Shown piece after piece: positions 12,401 through 24,699 of a DNA stretch of 57,123 nt. How positions within the stretch are numbered: position 1 is the stretch's first letter; each line of letters starts with the position of its first letter. Location: positions 1 through 57,123 of the forward strand of contig MU864043.1 of the NCBI GenBank assembly GCA_033296885.1, in the 5' to 3' direction. The position numbers and the translations under genes are program-made. The DNA is from Triangularia verruculosa. Taxonomy: Eukaryota; Ascomycota; Sordariomycetes; Sordariales; Podosporaceae. The notes under the pieces are model-generated. The model was not told the origin of the DNA and made no database searches. It was given only the letters and a program-made list of their open reading frames with translations.

Positions 12401-14619
12401 CCACGCAGACCATCCCGGTGTCCAACGTCGTCTGGTCCCCTCCCCTTGGGGTGCCTACGGCGTCGAGCAGCTCCACTGACGACCCCTGGGGCGTGATTTG
12501 GCTGACCAGCAGCATTATCCCCCCACCCGTCACCGTCACGCAGACACACACGCGATATCCTGGCGGCAGCGTGGTGTGGACCTTCAGCCCCGGAGCTTAT
12601 CCTACGCCCACGCCGGATCCCAGCGCCCCGGGCAGCCCAACCACCACGGGACCCCCTCCTCCGCCTCCGCCTCCGCCTCCGGGACATTCCAGCACGGTGA
12701 AGGTCCGGTCAGCCAGCAACCCCTCGCCGACCTGCCGCCCGCTGCAGATTTGCGGTTTACCTTGCATCATCGGCTGCTCCAGCCTGAAGCCCCCTTGCGT
12801 CGATGTATGCGGCTGTATCGGCACTTTCTGCCCACGCGGGGGAGGAGGAGGTGGTGGATCAGGGGGATGCGTGGGCGCGGGCTGCAGTGATCCTGGTCCC
12901 GGCCCCGGCCCCGGTCCTGGTCCTGATCCTGGCCCCACCGGACCCGAGACGTCAAGCTGCCGGCGCAAGCAGACGGCCTCACACTGCAAAGTGGATTGCA
13001 CTGTTATGCAGTACCCTGCCTCCTCGACGACGCGGTGCCGGGACCCGGACTGCACTCGCACCTTCACGGCCTGCTCAGCAACTGACAGCACAACCACGAC
13101 CACCACGACGTACTCTTGTCCTGCCAACACCGGCTACAACCGCGGCAACCTTGACAGTCCGGCCCCTCTCCTCGGGGATGGTGGTGAAGGTGGCTGGGTG
13201 GCGGAGCGCGGAAACTTCAACATCCCTCCTGAGACCATCACTGTGACGGACTACGTCACCAGCTTCGTGCCCAGAACGACGACATCCACCCGGCACGTCA
13301 CGGTGGTGGAGGAAGCCAATCAAGTTTCCTGCGCATTTTGGGACGCGTATTTCATCATGTTCCACTTTAACCTGTATGGTATCGTTGACAACAACGGTTG
13401 GACGAACCGGGTTGAGGGCGAGCTGCGCGGCTGCGGAGCACTCACGGACTGGAAGTATCAAGCCAAGTCGGGCAGCGTGCTGGCGAACATATGGTTCAAC
13501 CTTCCGTTCTTCATCAAGGAAGGCTGCGTGGAGCGTGCCATTGTGTCAGCCGGCGGGCCGAAGATATCCTGCAAGGGAGGCGGTCTTTTGTGGAAGCGGT
13601 CAATTGACGCTCCTGAAGGTGACTTGACGGAACAACAGCCAGAAGTGCAACCACTGCCACTGATAGAACGACAGGCGCTGCCGTCGAGCGTCGTGTCCTC
13701 TCAGACCTCGACCCCCCTGTACGTGCCGACGCCCAGCCCACGGTTCATGACCGAACTCCCCAACTACTCGTATCCAGAAGAGTTGATGGCAACGGCGACA
13801 CCTGTTTACGAGCCCATGACGTGGGGTACAGAGGACATCATCACCATGACTTGGACTTTGACTAGCACCAGCACCTCCGTATCGCCCACGACGTACACAA
13901 CGACCATCCCTGGCTACACGTACGACCCCGCGACCGAAACTTCGTTCACCGCCAGCTCGGTGAGCGCTTCCAGCTCCAGCTCCTCGGTGCCGCCCTCTGG
14001 CCCCACCACCAGCCCTGGCAACACCGAGTACGAATTCCACGGGTGCTACATTGAGCTCTCGTCGGGTCGTGCCTTGGCCAACGTCTTCGCAGACGACGCC
14101 ATGACAGTGGCGACCTGTCTAGCCCTCGGCACAGGCTTCACCTACGTCGGCCTCCAATACGGTCGCGAATGTTTTTGGGGCAATACCCTTGACCCGGGTT
14201 CCCTCGAAGACAGCCTCTCAGCGTGTAACATGCCCTGCGGCGGCGATGCGTCCACAATCTGCGGTGCGGGTAGTCGATTGACGCTGTATATCCGAAAGGA
14301 CGATGCACCGTCGCCGTACGTGGACAGTGTTGGGGGTTATGACTTGGTTGGGTGTTATGCGGCGCCACCCACAGGCCGGGCGCTGTCTCTGAGCTACGCC
14401 GATGATGACATGACGCCGTCCATGTGTGCCGGCGTGGCGGCGACGGCGAGCGCCACGTACTTTGGTCTGGAGTACGGACGAGAGTGCTGGTATGGCAACT
14501 CGATTGATTCGGGCGCAGTGATGCAGTCCAGCTTGGACAGCTGTGACATGGCATGCGCCGGAGATGCGACCAAAAAGTGCGGCGCAGGGAACAGGTTGTT
14601 GATGTACGAGGTTGCGTAG
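9411..14619 (+). CDS. Subgroup-C (killer-toxin-like) GH18 chitinase with LysM, chitin-binding and two WSC domains
   Basis: Two exons joined by a 67-nt intron (11106-11172, GTAAGT...GCTGAC...CCAG), giving about 1,713 residues from ATG 9411 (9450 is a possible later start). Order: signal peptide (hydrophobic segment, cut near SQAEYASA); LysM at ~326-375 and ~390-440; Cys-rich chitin-binding type-1 domain ~454-497; GH18 barrel ~534-882 with the complete catalytic motif DGVDFDWE (D643, D646, D648, acid E650); a long Ser/Thr/Pro linker with poly-Pro, Gly-rich and Gly-Pro repeats; a Cys-containing module ~1285-1366 seen in killer-toxin-alpha-like chitinases; then two WSC domains (~1520-1607 and ~1620-1710) ending at the stop. 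It should be secreted and hydrolyse chitin, perhaps of other fungi. The tandem C-terminal WSC pair is notable. All key residues are present and I see no breaks. Confidence 0.9.
11106..11172 (+). other. Intron of the chitinase gene
   Basis: GTAAGT donor after ...YYTHI, GCTGAC branch site and CCAG acceptor. Splicing rebuilds the GH18 strand YTHIHFAFGN in frame; without it the frame closes before the catalytic motif. Confidence 0.85.
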
Positions 14620-14771
14620 CTTGTTTGTGCCGATGTAAATAGCTTGAGAGGCATAGATGGGGGATCTTTTCGACATTGGATTATTTGTATAAATACATTA
14701 AGTTTTCCATCGAGCACATGATTCCCAACCGGCTGAGTACATTTCCGTAGTTCAAGCTGTCTTTGTAGGCT

Positions 14772-15584
14772 TTAATCACAAACCTCCACGGTCCCCTTCA
14801 TCACCCTCACGCAACACCCTGTCACGAAAACATCCTTCACTTCTCCCTCCTCCTTCCTCACCTCCAGTCGTATCACACTCCTCGTCCCCATCTCAACCCC
14901 CTGCTCAATGGTCGCCTGAACAGTCACATTCTGCTCCTCCAATCCGGACACCAAAAACGCACCCAGCGCAGCCGACGCGCTCCCCGTCGCCGGATCCTCC
15001 GTGACATCGTCCAACGGCGCGAACATACTCGCTCGGATCTTCACGGGATCTTCCTTGTCCCGGACGTACAAGAACAGCGGAAACTCGGCGTCTTGGTCGT
15101 GATATATCGCATTGGCGTCGTGGAAAACCGAAACGTATGGCCGGGCTTGCCCCAGCGCTTCAAGGTCGTTCAACTCTGCCAACGCAAACGCTAGTCCTAC
15201 CGACGCAATAACCGGCGCGTAGGTGGTTATTTTGATTTGCGAAGTCGCAACCGATATGCATCGTGCGACGAGTTCAAGCGGCATGTATGACCCTGTTGTT
15301 AGTGGACCGGGCGCTCGGATAGTTGCGACTGTTACCGCGTTGGATTCTTCATCTCGGAGGAGAGAGACTTCCACGATGCCAACTCTTTCTTCTAAACGGA
15401 GGGTATCATCTCCTACCAGAGCACCGAACCAGGTGGGAAGGTGGCCGAGGACGAAGGCGGTGCCGACGTTGGGGTGGCCGGCAAAGGGGACTTCGCAGGT
15501 GAGGGTGAAGATGCGGACGTGGGCGCTGTTGGAGGGGGGGGTGAGAGGGAGGACGAAGGTGGTTTCGGAGTCAGGACGAAGAGT
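14772..15584 (-). pseudogene. PhzF-family epimerase/isomerase, 5'-truncated
   Basis: The minus-strand frame runs from 15584 to the stop at 14772, about 270 residues. It contains the PhzF hallmarks FTLTCEVPFAGHPNVGTA and, near the C-terminus, APLDDVTEDPATGSA. PhzF-like proteins (phenazine biosynthesis/diaminopimelate-epimerase fold) are about 290-320 residues and begin with a strand of the type x-x-DVF, a GNP motif and a catalytic Glu; these first ~45 residues are absent. Going upstream, the frame meets a TAG at 15585-15587, exactly where retrotransposon gag sequence begins. The gene was therefore cut by an insertion or rearrangement and lacks its start codon and N-terminal catalytic part. The remaining frame has no stop, so the damage may be recent. 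It is convergent with the chitinase gene. Confidence 0.75.
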
Positions 15585-15586
15585 CT

Positions 15587-15880
15587 AAGGTCCTCTACGC
15601 CGCGTCCAGGCTCAAGGACATGGCACTTACGTGGTTTGAACCCAATCTGGAGGATTATTTCGATAGCGAACGCGACGAGCAGGAGGACATTACCAAGGAG
15701 TGCTTCAAGAAGTACAAAAACTTCGAGAAGAAACTCAAAAGAGGTGGGGGGGCAACATGATGAGGTTAGGCGTGCTCGGGAGAGACTTGCCAACCTGAGG
15801 CAAGCTAGGTCTGCCGCAGACTACGCGATGCTGTTCAGAACCGATGCATTACACAGCGTGATCAACGATGAAGGGTGATC
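15587..15880 (+). mobile_element. Fragment of LTR-retrotransposon gag
   Basis: Translation gives KVLYAASRLKDMALTWFEP, then DEQEDITKECFKKYKNFEKK and, after a frame change in a G-run near 15748, LANLRQARSAADYAMLF. Both are characteristic of fungal Ty3/gypsy Gag (a WFEP capsid segment followed by an L-x-x-L-x-Q-x-x-S-A-A-x-Y-x-x-x-F segment). Only ~290 bp remain; no protease, reverse transcriptase or LTR is attached. It abuts the truncated PhzF gene on its left. Confidence 0.7.
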
Positions 15881-15927
15881 GGGCGCATTGGTGGAGCGCG
15901 GGAACGTCCTTTGTTTAGTTTGAAAGC

Positions 15928-16985
15928 GAAGATCACGATGGAAGGACTCCCATGCATTTCGCCGCGATTTATAACCAACAACCTGCGTTGAAATTCTTAG
16001 TCCAGGCCGGTGCCAACATTGAGGTACTTGACAGTTCTGGGGTTTCCGCTTTGCACTGGGCTACATATCGGGGCCACTTTGGAATAATGCGAGCTCTTGT
16101 TTCTGCAAAGGCCAAACGGGATGGGCGTCACCAATATGGAAGAACTTTGTTGCACCTCGGCGTTATCGCAGATTGGAACGACGATTCCAGAAAGGAAGTG
16201 GTGGATTTCTTGTTAGACATGACAGCTGCGATAGAGGACAAGGATAATCTCAGACGCACGCCTCTACACTTAGCGGCTCAAGGGGGCATGAACTAATCGT
16301 CAAGCGATTGCTAGAGGTCGCGCCAAATACAAGTGCAGTGGACGGCTCGAAATACAAAGCGATAGCACTTTACCTCGCCGCTAGGTACCTAGGTAGGAAA
16401 GGAAGGTTGGGCGTGGTAAATCTCCTCTTGAGAAGTGGAGCTAATATCGGGCAGTGCGACAGTTAAAACATGACTTCGCTGTATGTTGCAGTTAGCGCTG
16501 GCTAGGAAGGTGTAGCTGGGCTGCTCCTGAGGAACGGGGCCAACGTCAACACGAAAAGCGAGAGGCTGGACACCTTTACTCACTTCCCTTAGTTATTTGG
16601 GCGGGAAAGTTAGTATAGTGAGGTTACTCCTCGAGGCAAGGGCCGATGTCAAGGTGACTACGGACGATAAGCGAGGGCCGTTACATTTTGCTGTCAGTAA
16701 GGGAAATGTTGCCGTCGTAGAGCTATTATTAGGTATAAAGGCTAACATTAAGGCTAGAAATAACAGAGACGAGATACTATTGCAGAACGTAGTAAGAGTT
16801 GGTAGTTTAAAGTTGGTATAGTTATTATCATAGAAAGGGCTAAAGATTAACGATAAAAATAAGCGTAGTTAAGCGCTATTGGCGGACACTATAGAAAGGG
16901 GCGATCCAGTTATAGTCAGCTATTGCTGGAGGCAGCAATAGATATTAAAACACTTTGGTTTTCAAAGCTTCCCTCTTCTTTTCTG
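15928..16985 (+). pseudogene. Ankyrin-repeat protein pseudogene
   Basis: At least seven ankyrin repeats can be read: DGRTPMHFAAIYNQ, GVSALHWATYRGH, YGRTLLHLGVIA, RRTPLHLAAQGG, TSLYVAVSAG, then VRLLLEARADV and RGPLHFAVSKGNVAVVELLL. The frame breaks at ~16289, where a G-run appears one base short (GGHELIVKRLL continues in another frame). Further stops follow at ~16464 and ~16503, and more after 16800. The 3' part becomes AT-rich and merges into the RIP-degraded zone. No start codon with a convincing context was found; the 5' end adjoins the gag fragment. Ankyrin arrays bind proteins and are often paired with HET or NACHT domains in fungi, but no such domain is visible here. Confidence 0.7.
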
Positions 16986-18440
16986 CCTTACTTGTAAAGC
17001 TAAAAGAAAAGAAGCTAGAAGACTTTCTATTTCAGCCGTAGCAGCGAGGTAAAAAGAGGGGAAAAAGTAGAGAAAAGAAAAACAGACGAAGATATCTTAC
17101 TTATAATACCGTAATAGGTTTATCTTAGCTCGGTACGGCTCCTTATTAATAATTAGTTACCGTAAGGTCTTATTGAAGACCTATTTTCTATTGAGATTTT
17201 CTAGTCCTACACCCCCTAAATAGCTAGTCCTGCACCCCTTTAAGTGGGTTAGGGTTATATATAGTCTTTAAGTCTTATATTATAACTTTAAATCACCGTT
17301 ACAATTAAAGCTTTAGTAAATAAAGCCCTAGTAATTAAAATACTAAGAATTAAGATCCTAGTAATTAAGCTTTAGTAATTAAAGCCCTAGTAATTAAAGG
17401 CTTTAATAAAAGCTATTAGTAGTTATTAGTAGAAGTTATTAGTAAAAGTTATTAGTAAAAGCCCCTAGTAGGAGGTTTTAATAGGGATATGTAAAGTATT
17501 ACGCGTGGGTAATTATAATTATATTTAAAAAAATCTAACTCTAAAATTATTTCTTAGTATTATATTATTGATATCCATTGCCAAGCCTTAAGCTTGGGCC
17601 ACCGCACCATTCCTATTATAGACTAGCTCTATAGATAAGATAAGACGATTAGCTATTAATCGCTATAGCTATTATAGGCCCGTAGGGCCCTATATAGCTC
17701 GCAGCACTAGCTACTTCGGAGGGTCTTAGCATTCATAGACCTCAGGTTAAGTCTGGAGCCTTCGGCTCCCAGGCCTTAACCTTCTTCATCCTTTTACACA
17801 CTTCAAAATACTACCCCTACCTTTAAGTATTAATTATATTATAATTTATATAAGTAAAAATATAACTCAATAATAGCGGTTACTTTTTAAAGTAGTAGTG
17901 TCATAAGGTGTAATAGAATCGAAGGTAAAAGACCTTATTAATAATATGTATAGTCGTCTTGTGCTTGAAACAGAGTTTTGGGAAAGGAATCTTGAATAGA
18001 ATGGAACTTTAGAATGTTTTGCGCCGGTATCTATATCTAGCGCAGGTCGTGAGCCTTGCTGTCTTCAATAGTAGCGTCGGAAACCTCGGTGTAATTAAAA
18101 TAATGTAGGTAGGTAAGGTGCACCGGGATAAATGTGAGCTGGGTTATGGTTGTATTTGACCCTCTCAAGCCTGTCGGGGCCAATGGAATAGCGCAGGGAA
18201 TCGTCTTTGATTAGAGCGAAAAGCGGAGAGGAAAGGCACCATCGGTTTGGGTGTTAAACCTGCGTTGATGCCTTTGCCTTCTATCTTGAGCTAACATCAC
18301 CATCTTTAATACCTTGCTGATGAGCCTATATCGGGATCAAATATGAGCCCTCCCACCACTAAAAGCAACTCGGGCCTCTGCGATTTCTATCGCGATATAT
18401 CGCCCTATATAATCTTATCTATACGTACAACATCCACCGG
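16986..18440. other. RIP-degraded AT-rich region
   Basis: Stop-rich in all frames. It contains the short AT repeat at 17290-17480 and, at 17560-17800, less degraded sequence with small inverted repeats (for example GGAGCCTTCGGCTCC near 17756-17770) that might be an old LTR or MITE scrap. No gene was identified. Confidence 0.5.
17290..17480. repeat. AT-rich degenerate tandem repeat
   Basis: Irregular copies of CCTAGTAATTAAAG and TTATTAGTAAAAG follow one another. The repeat has no coding potential and lies inside the RIP-degraded tract. Confidence 0.6.
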
Positions 18441-19720
18441 CCAATAACTCGGTTATCACCATCGAACCTATAAAGAGCTGGAGGGATCTTCAAGACGCTG
18501 TCCGCTTTGTAAGTTGCTACTTGACGAGCTGATTAAAAGCTCTCACCCGATTAAGCTGAAGAGAGGGAGGGTGTACTAGGTGCTTCTATCTTCAGATAAA
18601 TACCACACTGGACAACATATAAGACGTGAGGTCTGTGCAATAATAGTTCGCGTAACTAACTCCAACGCCTATATCTTTTTACATACTTGGGCAGACGAGT
18701 CAAGTGACGCAGCTCTATCTGGTAATATCACCGGCCGCGCTCTACACCCAGCTACGGACTCACCTGGAGCTTTTCGCCAGATCCAAATATAGCTAGAAAG
18801 CTGTCTGAGAAGCTATATCGAGTGTAACTCGGTGCCCTTAGCGGACGCAGACACATCATCTACAACCCGCTTTCCCACCAGGCTATTGGACGTTGGCACC
18901 GATAACACCCCCCTCATCCGGCTCACCGAGCGCAGCAAGGCGATGGGACCATACGCAGCGTTAAGCTACTGCTAGGGTCCAGCAGTTACATAGCTTCGCA
19001 CGCTTAAGTCAAACCTAGCTGAGCATGCGGCTGGGATCAACATATCTACTATACCAGTAACCCTCCGCGATACTATCATCGTAATAAGAAACCTCAGCCT
19101 CCGCTACCTTTGGATCGACGCCCTTTGTATTATCCAAGACGATACCCCAGATTAGTTACGAGAGGCACCCTAAATAGGCCTCATCTACCAGAACGCCCAC
19201 TTTACTATCGCTGCAACGGGTTCCAGCTTATCCACCGGCGGTCTATTTCACCCTCGAAACACCACTACCAATCAGCCTATTATCGAACTCTCTTACCGAC
19301 CGCTAGGAGGTAGTAGTATAGAGATCCGAACCTTCATTGTAGGGCCTTATCCTACATCCTTTAACAAAATCATCACCGCTAGTATATAGAATAGCCGGGG
19401 CTGGGTCCTCTAAGAGTATAACCTCAGCCGTCGAATTATCCTCTTCGCTATTAGATAACTATTCTTCGAATATATCCGGTATAGTGTCGGTAAGGACGGG
19501 CTTGTCTTGGTAGCGGTAAGCAACTACCCCCTTATCCTCAACGCATAAAACTGACTGCTTCGTTCTGGCAACCGCAACATCAAGACAAGCGTCTCGGCAG
19601 CGCCTCCCTCTCCTTGGGTCCCGCTTAAGCGTAGTGCTCCATAGTCTAGAATTACACCGTATATAACCTGACCTACGGCGAGGACAAGCTCTTCGTTATC
19701 GAAGGGATAATTACGAATAT
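18440..19720 (+). pseudogene. HET-domain (heterokaryon incompatibility) pseudogene, RIP-mutated
   Basis: Reading through stops gives a CPLCKLLL segment (the usual Cys motif upstream of HET), then PYAALSYC-x-GP, LRYLWIDALCIIQDD and YQNAHFTIAATGSS. These are the three signature blocks of the HET domain (PF06985), in the right order. Later comes SRGWVL-x-EYNLSRR, matching the usual SRGWV(L/F)QE-LSRR block with Gln lost. Almost all breaks are TAG/TAA at Trp or Gln positions, the RIP signature. HET proteins trigger cell death on fusion of unlike individuals; this copy cannot encode a full protein. The ends are approximate because the flanks are also degraded. Confidence 0.8.
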
Positions 19721-22700
19721 TAAAGCGAGAGATCCGACGAATAGTATAATATTTTGTGCAGGGGTAGCTATTAGAGGCCCGGGGATTAATATCCTGCCGG
19801 TGAATTTAATGTAGTATACCGATAAGAATCGACCGATAGAAGAGGTAAAGTTAAAGGATACAACTACGTAGAAGTAACGAGCCCTAAGCTGGTCTTAGGC
19901 TTTATTAGAAGGACTAGTAGCGTAGGAGCCGTTTATTTTAAACGGGAGGGTAAAGTATTATATCGAGATTTTGGGGGGTATTCTATTTAGAGTAATACCT
20001 AATAATCAGGCGGTTAAAGAAGCGAGGTTATTATATCGGGGCCTATCTATAGAAGTAATGAGATCTTCCGCTAAGAGGTTGGGTAATGTAGGTTGTAATA
20101 TCTATACCTACCTGCTTAATTTCGAGGAGCATTCTATATATTATATACTGTTAAATGGTTATAGTAAGGAGGTTTTTAGGTAGGGGGTGTTTAATCGAAG
20201 GGATAAGGTTACTGGCCCTTTTATAGCGGTTATTATGTCCCGGAATATAAATAAAGAGGATATACAAAAGCAATCTCTAAATATGTTATTAGTTAGGTAG
20301 AATATTACCTAGACTAGATATATCTATATCCGAGTAGGCATAAGCGAATTAACAAATTTTATTAATCTTAAGTTTAAAGAAAGAAAGTTAATTATTACGT
20401 AAATATTTCTCGTAATATATTTAATATCGTTATTAGCTACCCCTAACTACTTATATTAATAGATATAGCAAATCTAGCGATTATCTTCAGCAGGTGCCAA
20501 CGAGTTTCCTAAGCTTAGATAAAAAGAAGACTAAGCTTCTATTATATAAATCCCATATACTCGTATAACCTAAATAGGTTCCCTGGATCTAAATTACTTG
20601 CAAATAAATAGTTAATTATCTAGGCGAAAGTTAGGTCCTACAAATCAAAGATCAAATTATTATTAATAACCGTAAAGTCGCTAAAGGAAAGGTTAACCTA
20701 ATCGGCGCTAGTAGTTGGGAATATATTAGGATTTTGTTAGCTAAGTCCGGGAATAGATGTATTAAAGCTTCCTATAGCTATAGCGCTGGCTTTAAGAAGG
20801 CTTTAAGATAAATTTATAAGTATTAAGGAAAGCGATAGGATCTCGAACGCTAATAGCGGTATATACGGTGCTTAAAGTAATACGGATATAGCGGTAGGGG
20901 CAGATCTCGTCGAATCAGGCCCTACACCTTCGTCTAACTTCTTAATAAGCCATCGGGCACGAAAGTAGAATTCAATATTAAATACCGAGTTATCGTCGTT
21001 AATAGTCTTAGGTTTTAATAACGTATATAAGCCCCTATTCGTTCTCACGCATTTACAAAGCAATACTTTACTACGCTTAAGGTTTCGTATAACTACGTTG
21101 CCGAGTTCGCTACTAAAACGGGCTTAGGCCTAAATAGGATAGAATTCTCGTATAATAGCGGCTACTTTTAAAAAGTCGGCTTTACTATAAACGCGGAATA
21201 TTAAGAGTTTAAAAAATCTTATTTTACGGTAAACCTACGTAAAAGTGTTAGTAAAGGGCTAAATATCTCGACTTCGAATACTTATAATACTAAACGAAAG
21301 AGATAGCGTATAGGGTACGAATAGGAATAGATAGAACTTATAAGCGGTTATTATATCGAGAATCCGGTTAAAGGAGTGCGACCTACGTACGTTAAGGCTA
21401 CTTAGCGGCAAATACTGGTAATTACTAGATATTACGGCCTTATTACTATCGTTTTTTAGCGTAATAGTAAAACATTCGCAGGTTATTTTTACGGAAAAAA
21501 CACCGATAGTATAATACAGGATTTTAAGTATTATTAATATCGAACTATATTAATTAAAAACTATATTATTAATAAATAGGTACTAAGGATTAATATACTT
21601 ATTTAATATTATCTTTAACTTATACTAAGCTTTAATATCTAAAACTATCTACTCGTAAACTGGAATATCGATATAGATTATAGTTAGCCGTAGGTAGTAT
21701 ATTTCGATCACTTAATTTAAAACACCGATAAGTAATATAAATAATCGGAAATTGGATAGGTCTTCCGGATTATCTCTTAGCTTATCTATAAGGTCTTCGT
21801 TATAGAATATAACTAATTATCCGGAAAATGCAAATATCAGCCGGTCTAATATATATATACACTTAAATAGTTGCTTTCCTAAGCCCGGGGTACTTTGATC
21901 GGCTAAATATCCTTTACTAAATAACTTTAGATAAACGCTATATAAAACTGTAATACTTATAACGACTCCGAATAAGTTAAGGGGGGTAGACCGCTTTTAT
22001 ACCTCCTTTAGTTACTAATATAGGCATATAATATATATAACTTAAAGGTTATATACTAGTAGGAGCTTACGGTCTTTAATACGCTTATTAATGAAATTAG
22101 CTAAAGCTTATAAATAATCTTTATAGCCTATAACCTTACGAACCTAACCTTCCCTATCTAACTTACGAAAGCCCAGCGTTAAACGGCTATAGACTTCCGG
22201 ATTAGTCGAAATAATAAGGTAGACCGCCGCTTAAATTACTTTACGGATTTTCTTCTATATTAAAAGGTTAAGGAGAGTTTCTTTATTAAATATTAGAAAT
22301 ATTAGCTAAATCTTACGAAAATATATATCTTTTATAAAGGTCTATTCGACTTCGGTAGATAATACCGCCGGCGTTATTTCTATATTACTAAGAAGCTCCT
22401 TTACTAATTTAATAATAGTCGAATCGTATAAAGGTATTTTTAGCTACGACCTATTTATACGGAAAGAGAAAAAGCTATAAAGTTCTTCGACTTCGTTACC
22501 GCCAAAATCCACGATTTTATTAATCACTAATAATAAAACCCCCTAAAGTAGAACAGCGATATTAAGTCGTTTATCCGTTTCGCTATTTTGGTTTTAGGAT
22601 AATTATATGGCTTTAGCTAGTATTCCTTTTAGGTTTATTTCTCCTAGAAACCTCGAAGTTAGATCGACGGGCGGTGTTTTTCTTTATACGTCGTTATAAC

Positions 22701-24690
22701 TAATATCAGTTCGCCTAGATTTATCGCAGGTATAGGAGAAGAAACGAAGAAGGAGCTCGGCGGCGGCGTTAAATACGTCCGTATCGGGGGGATTTTATAG
22801 CTTTAGGCTTAACTATTAGCTAAGCTTATATATATATTACAGTTATCTATTCGGCGGTGGTTTCGGGCTTCTAGTTTCTAGGATACTAGATTCGTTTAAT
22901 AATATATTACCAGGAAGATGTCCACAGCGTTTCTATATTGAAAGTCAGCTATAAAGCTAACCCTTAATATAATAGTTGTAAAGTATTAAAACCCGTAACT
23001 TATCGCTTAGCGGGCTATTAAGATAGGAAATGCCTGCTAAATGCTGAATATACTTTAATAGATCCTAAACCTGGTGCTTATACTGATCTCTCCGTATACT
23101 TAGCAGGCCTGATCGAAACCTTACACACCAGCTATTGCAAATTTCGGTAGAGGGCTGAAAGATATAAAAAAAAGATAATATACCTTTCTTTTCCTACAAA
23201 TATTATATACCTAATATGCTTGCTTTCTCTTAACCGGAAGGCCGGACGAATCAGTGGCTATAAAGACCATAGGTTTAGCTATTATATTCGAAATGTCGGA
23301 GTCCTCTGTGGGTAGATACTGCAACAGTTCCGCCCCGCGCCCCACGTTTTGTAGGCCCGCTAATTGTGGAGATAATTGCTTTTTCCTCGGAAAACAGCGA
23401 AACGAAAAACTTCGGGATATACAAAAGCTGTTCTGAGTTTCGCAGTCGCCTCCGTTTAAGCCCGCTATTCTGTCCGTCGTCGGGTCGGGTCGGGTCTATA
23501 TTTGTCGGTGGTGGCGGAAGAAGCCATTGGACTCTTGTGGGGTAGTGTCGCGGGGCATCCGTATCTAACAAGTCCGCTTCCTGCCTAGCGGGGGTCATAT
23601 AGGACCAACGATACACCGCAGATCCACCTCCACACTCCGACTACTTAATTCACATTTACATAAATAATAAATAGGAATAGTATATCCTTATAATTCGGCC
23701 CGTTTAGAAGACTCTATATTAAAACCTATAACAACTTCCTAAACGGCTCAGGAAATAAATACATTTTTACACTAGCTTCGCCAATTTTCAGAGACACTCC
23801 CTATAGTCGAACTATAATATCGTTATATTATAACTTCGTTCCTACAACAAAGTCAAGGCTCCAGATAGCCCAAATTAGCAGTTCCGTCGAATAACCGTCT
23901 TATATAACGACGGAGGGACGAGGCTTTCGGGTATATTATTACGCCGTAATTATCCAAGGTCACTATTTCTTATCATCATGCTATTAAGATTCTGACCCTT
24001 CTCTCCTCGCTCTAACATTCCAACTCGGTCATATTACCTTCACGACATCCTTTTTAGACTCGCCTAAGCTTACACATTATCGGTATCCAATATAAAGGCC
24101 GCTCTCCCTAACAGACTTCCATCGGCGATATATCGTATACGACTTTCTACCCCGCTCTTTTATAGATATCGGTAATAATTACGATAAAAGACCCGGAAGA
24201 TTACCTCTATAGTATCTATAAGCTCCGGTAAACGGGAAGGAGATATCTCGGATACGTTTACTTCGCTTTCCGGTAAGGCAGCGGAACCTCTACCAGATCG
24301 TTACCGCTAACTCAAACTTAGGCTAATCTAAGGCTACGAATAAACGGTTATAGTTAATTAAAAACGACTTTTCGGAGTACTATAATATAAGAATAAAGTT
24401 ATCGCCTAAAAAAGCCCGTCCATTATCCTTAAAATTAGATTCAGTTACCTCGATTAAAATATCGCGGCCTTTAAATTAGAACTTAAAAAAAGAGGCGTAA
24501 TAATTATTAAAGGCGTAATACCTAAAGATGAAGCTAGGGCGTATAAATATAAAATCAAGGAATATATCCGCTAAAATCCATATATATAAAATACCTTTCT
24601 TAACCCCAATTAATTTTAATAATAATATTAATATTAAGTAGGCTTTCCTTTAAATAACCCTTAAATCCTCGAACTATATTAGTCCAGCTC
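19721..24690. other. Long RIP-degraded AT-rich region without recognisable genes
   Basis: About 5 kb of stop-dense, TA-rich DNA. Short open stretches occur (for example plus strand 19971-20183, and 23254-23616, which is more GC-rich), and long plus-strand pseudo-frames around 21130-21900 and 22290-22880 are broken mostly where Trp would fit. That suggests former genes or transposons, but I could not match any to a family. Nothing intact is visible. Confidence 0.5.
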
Positions 24691-24699
24691 CTAAACCCG

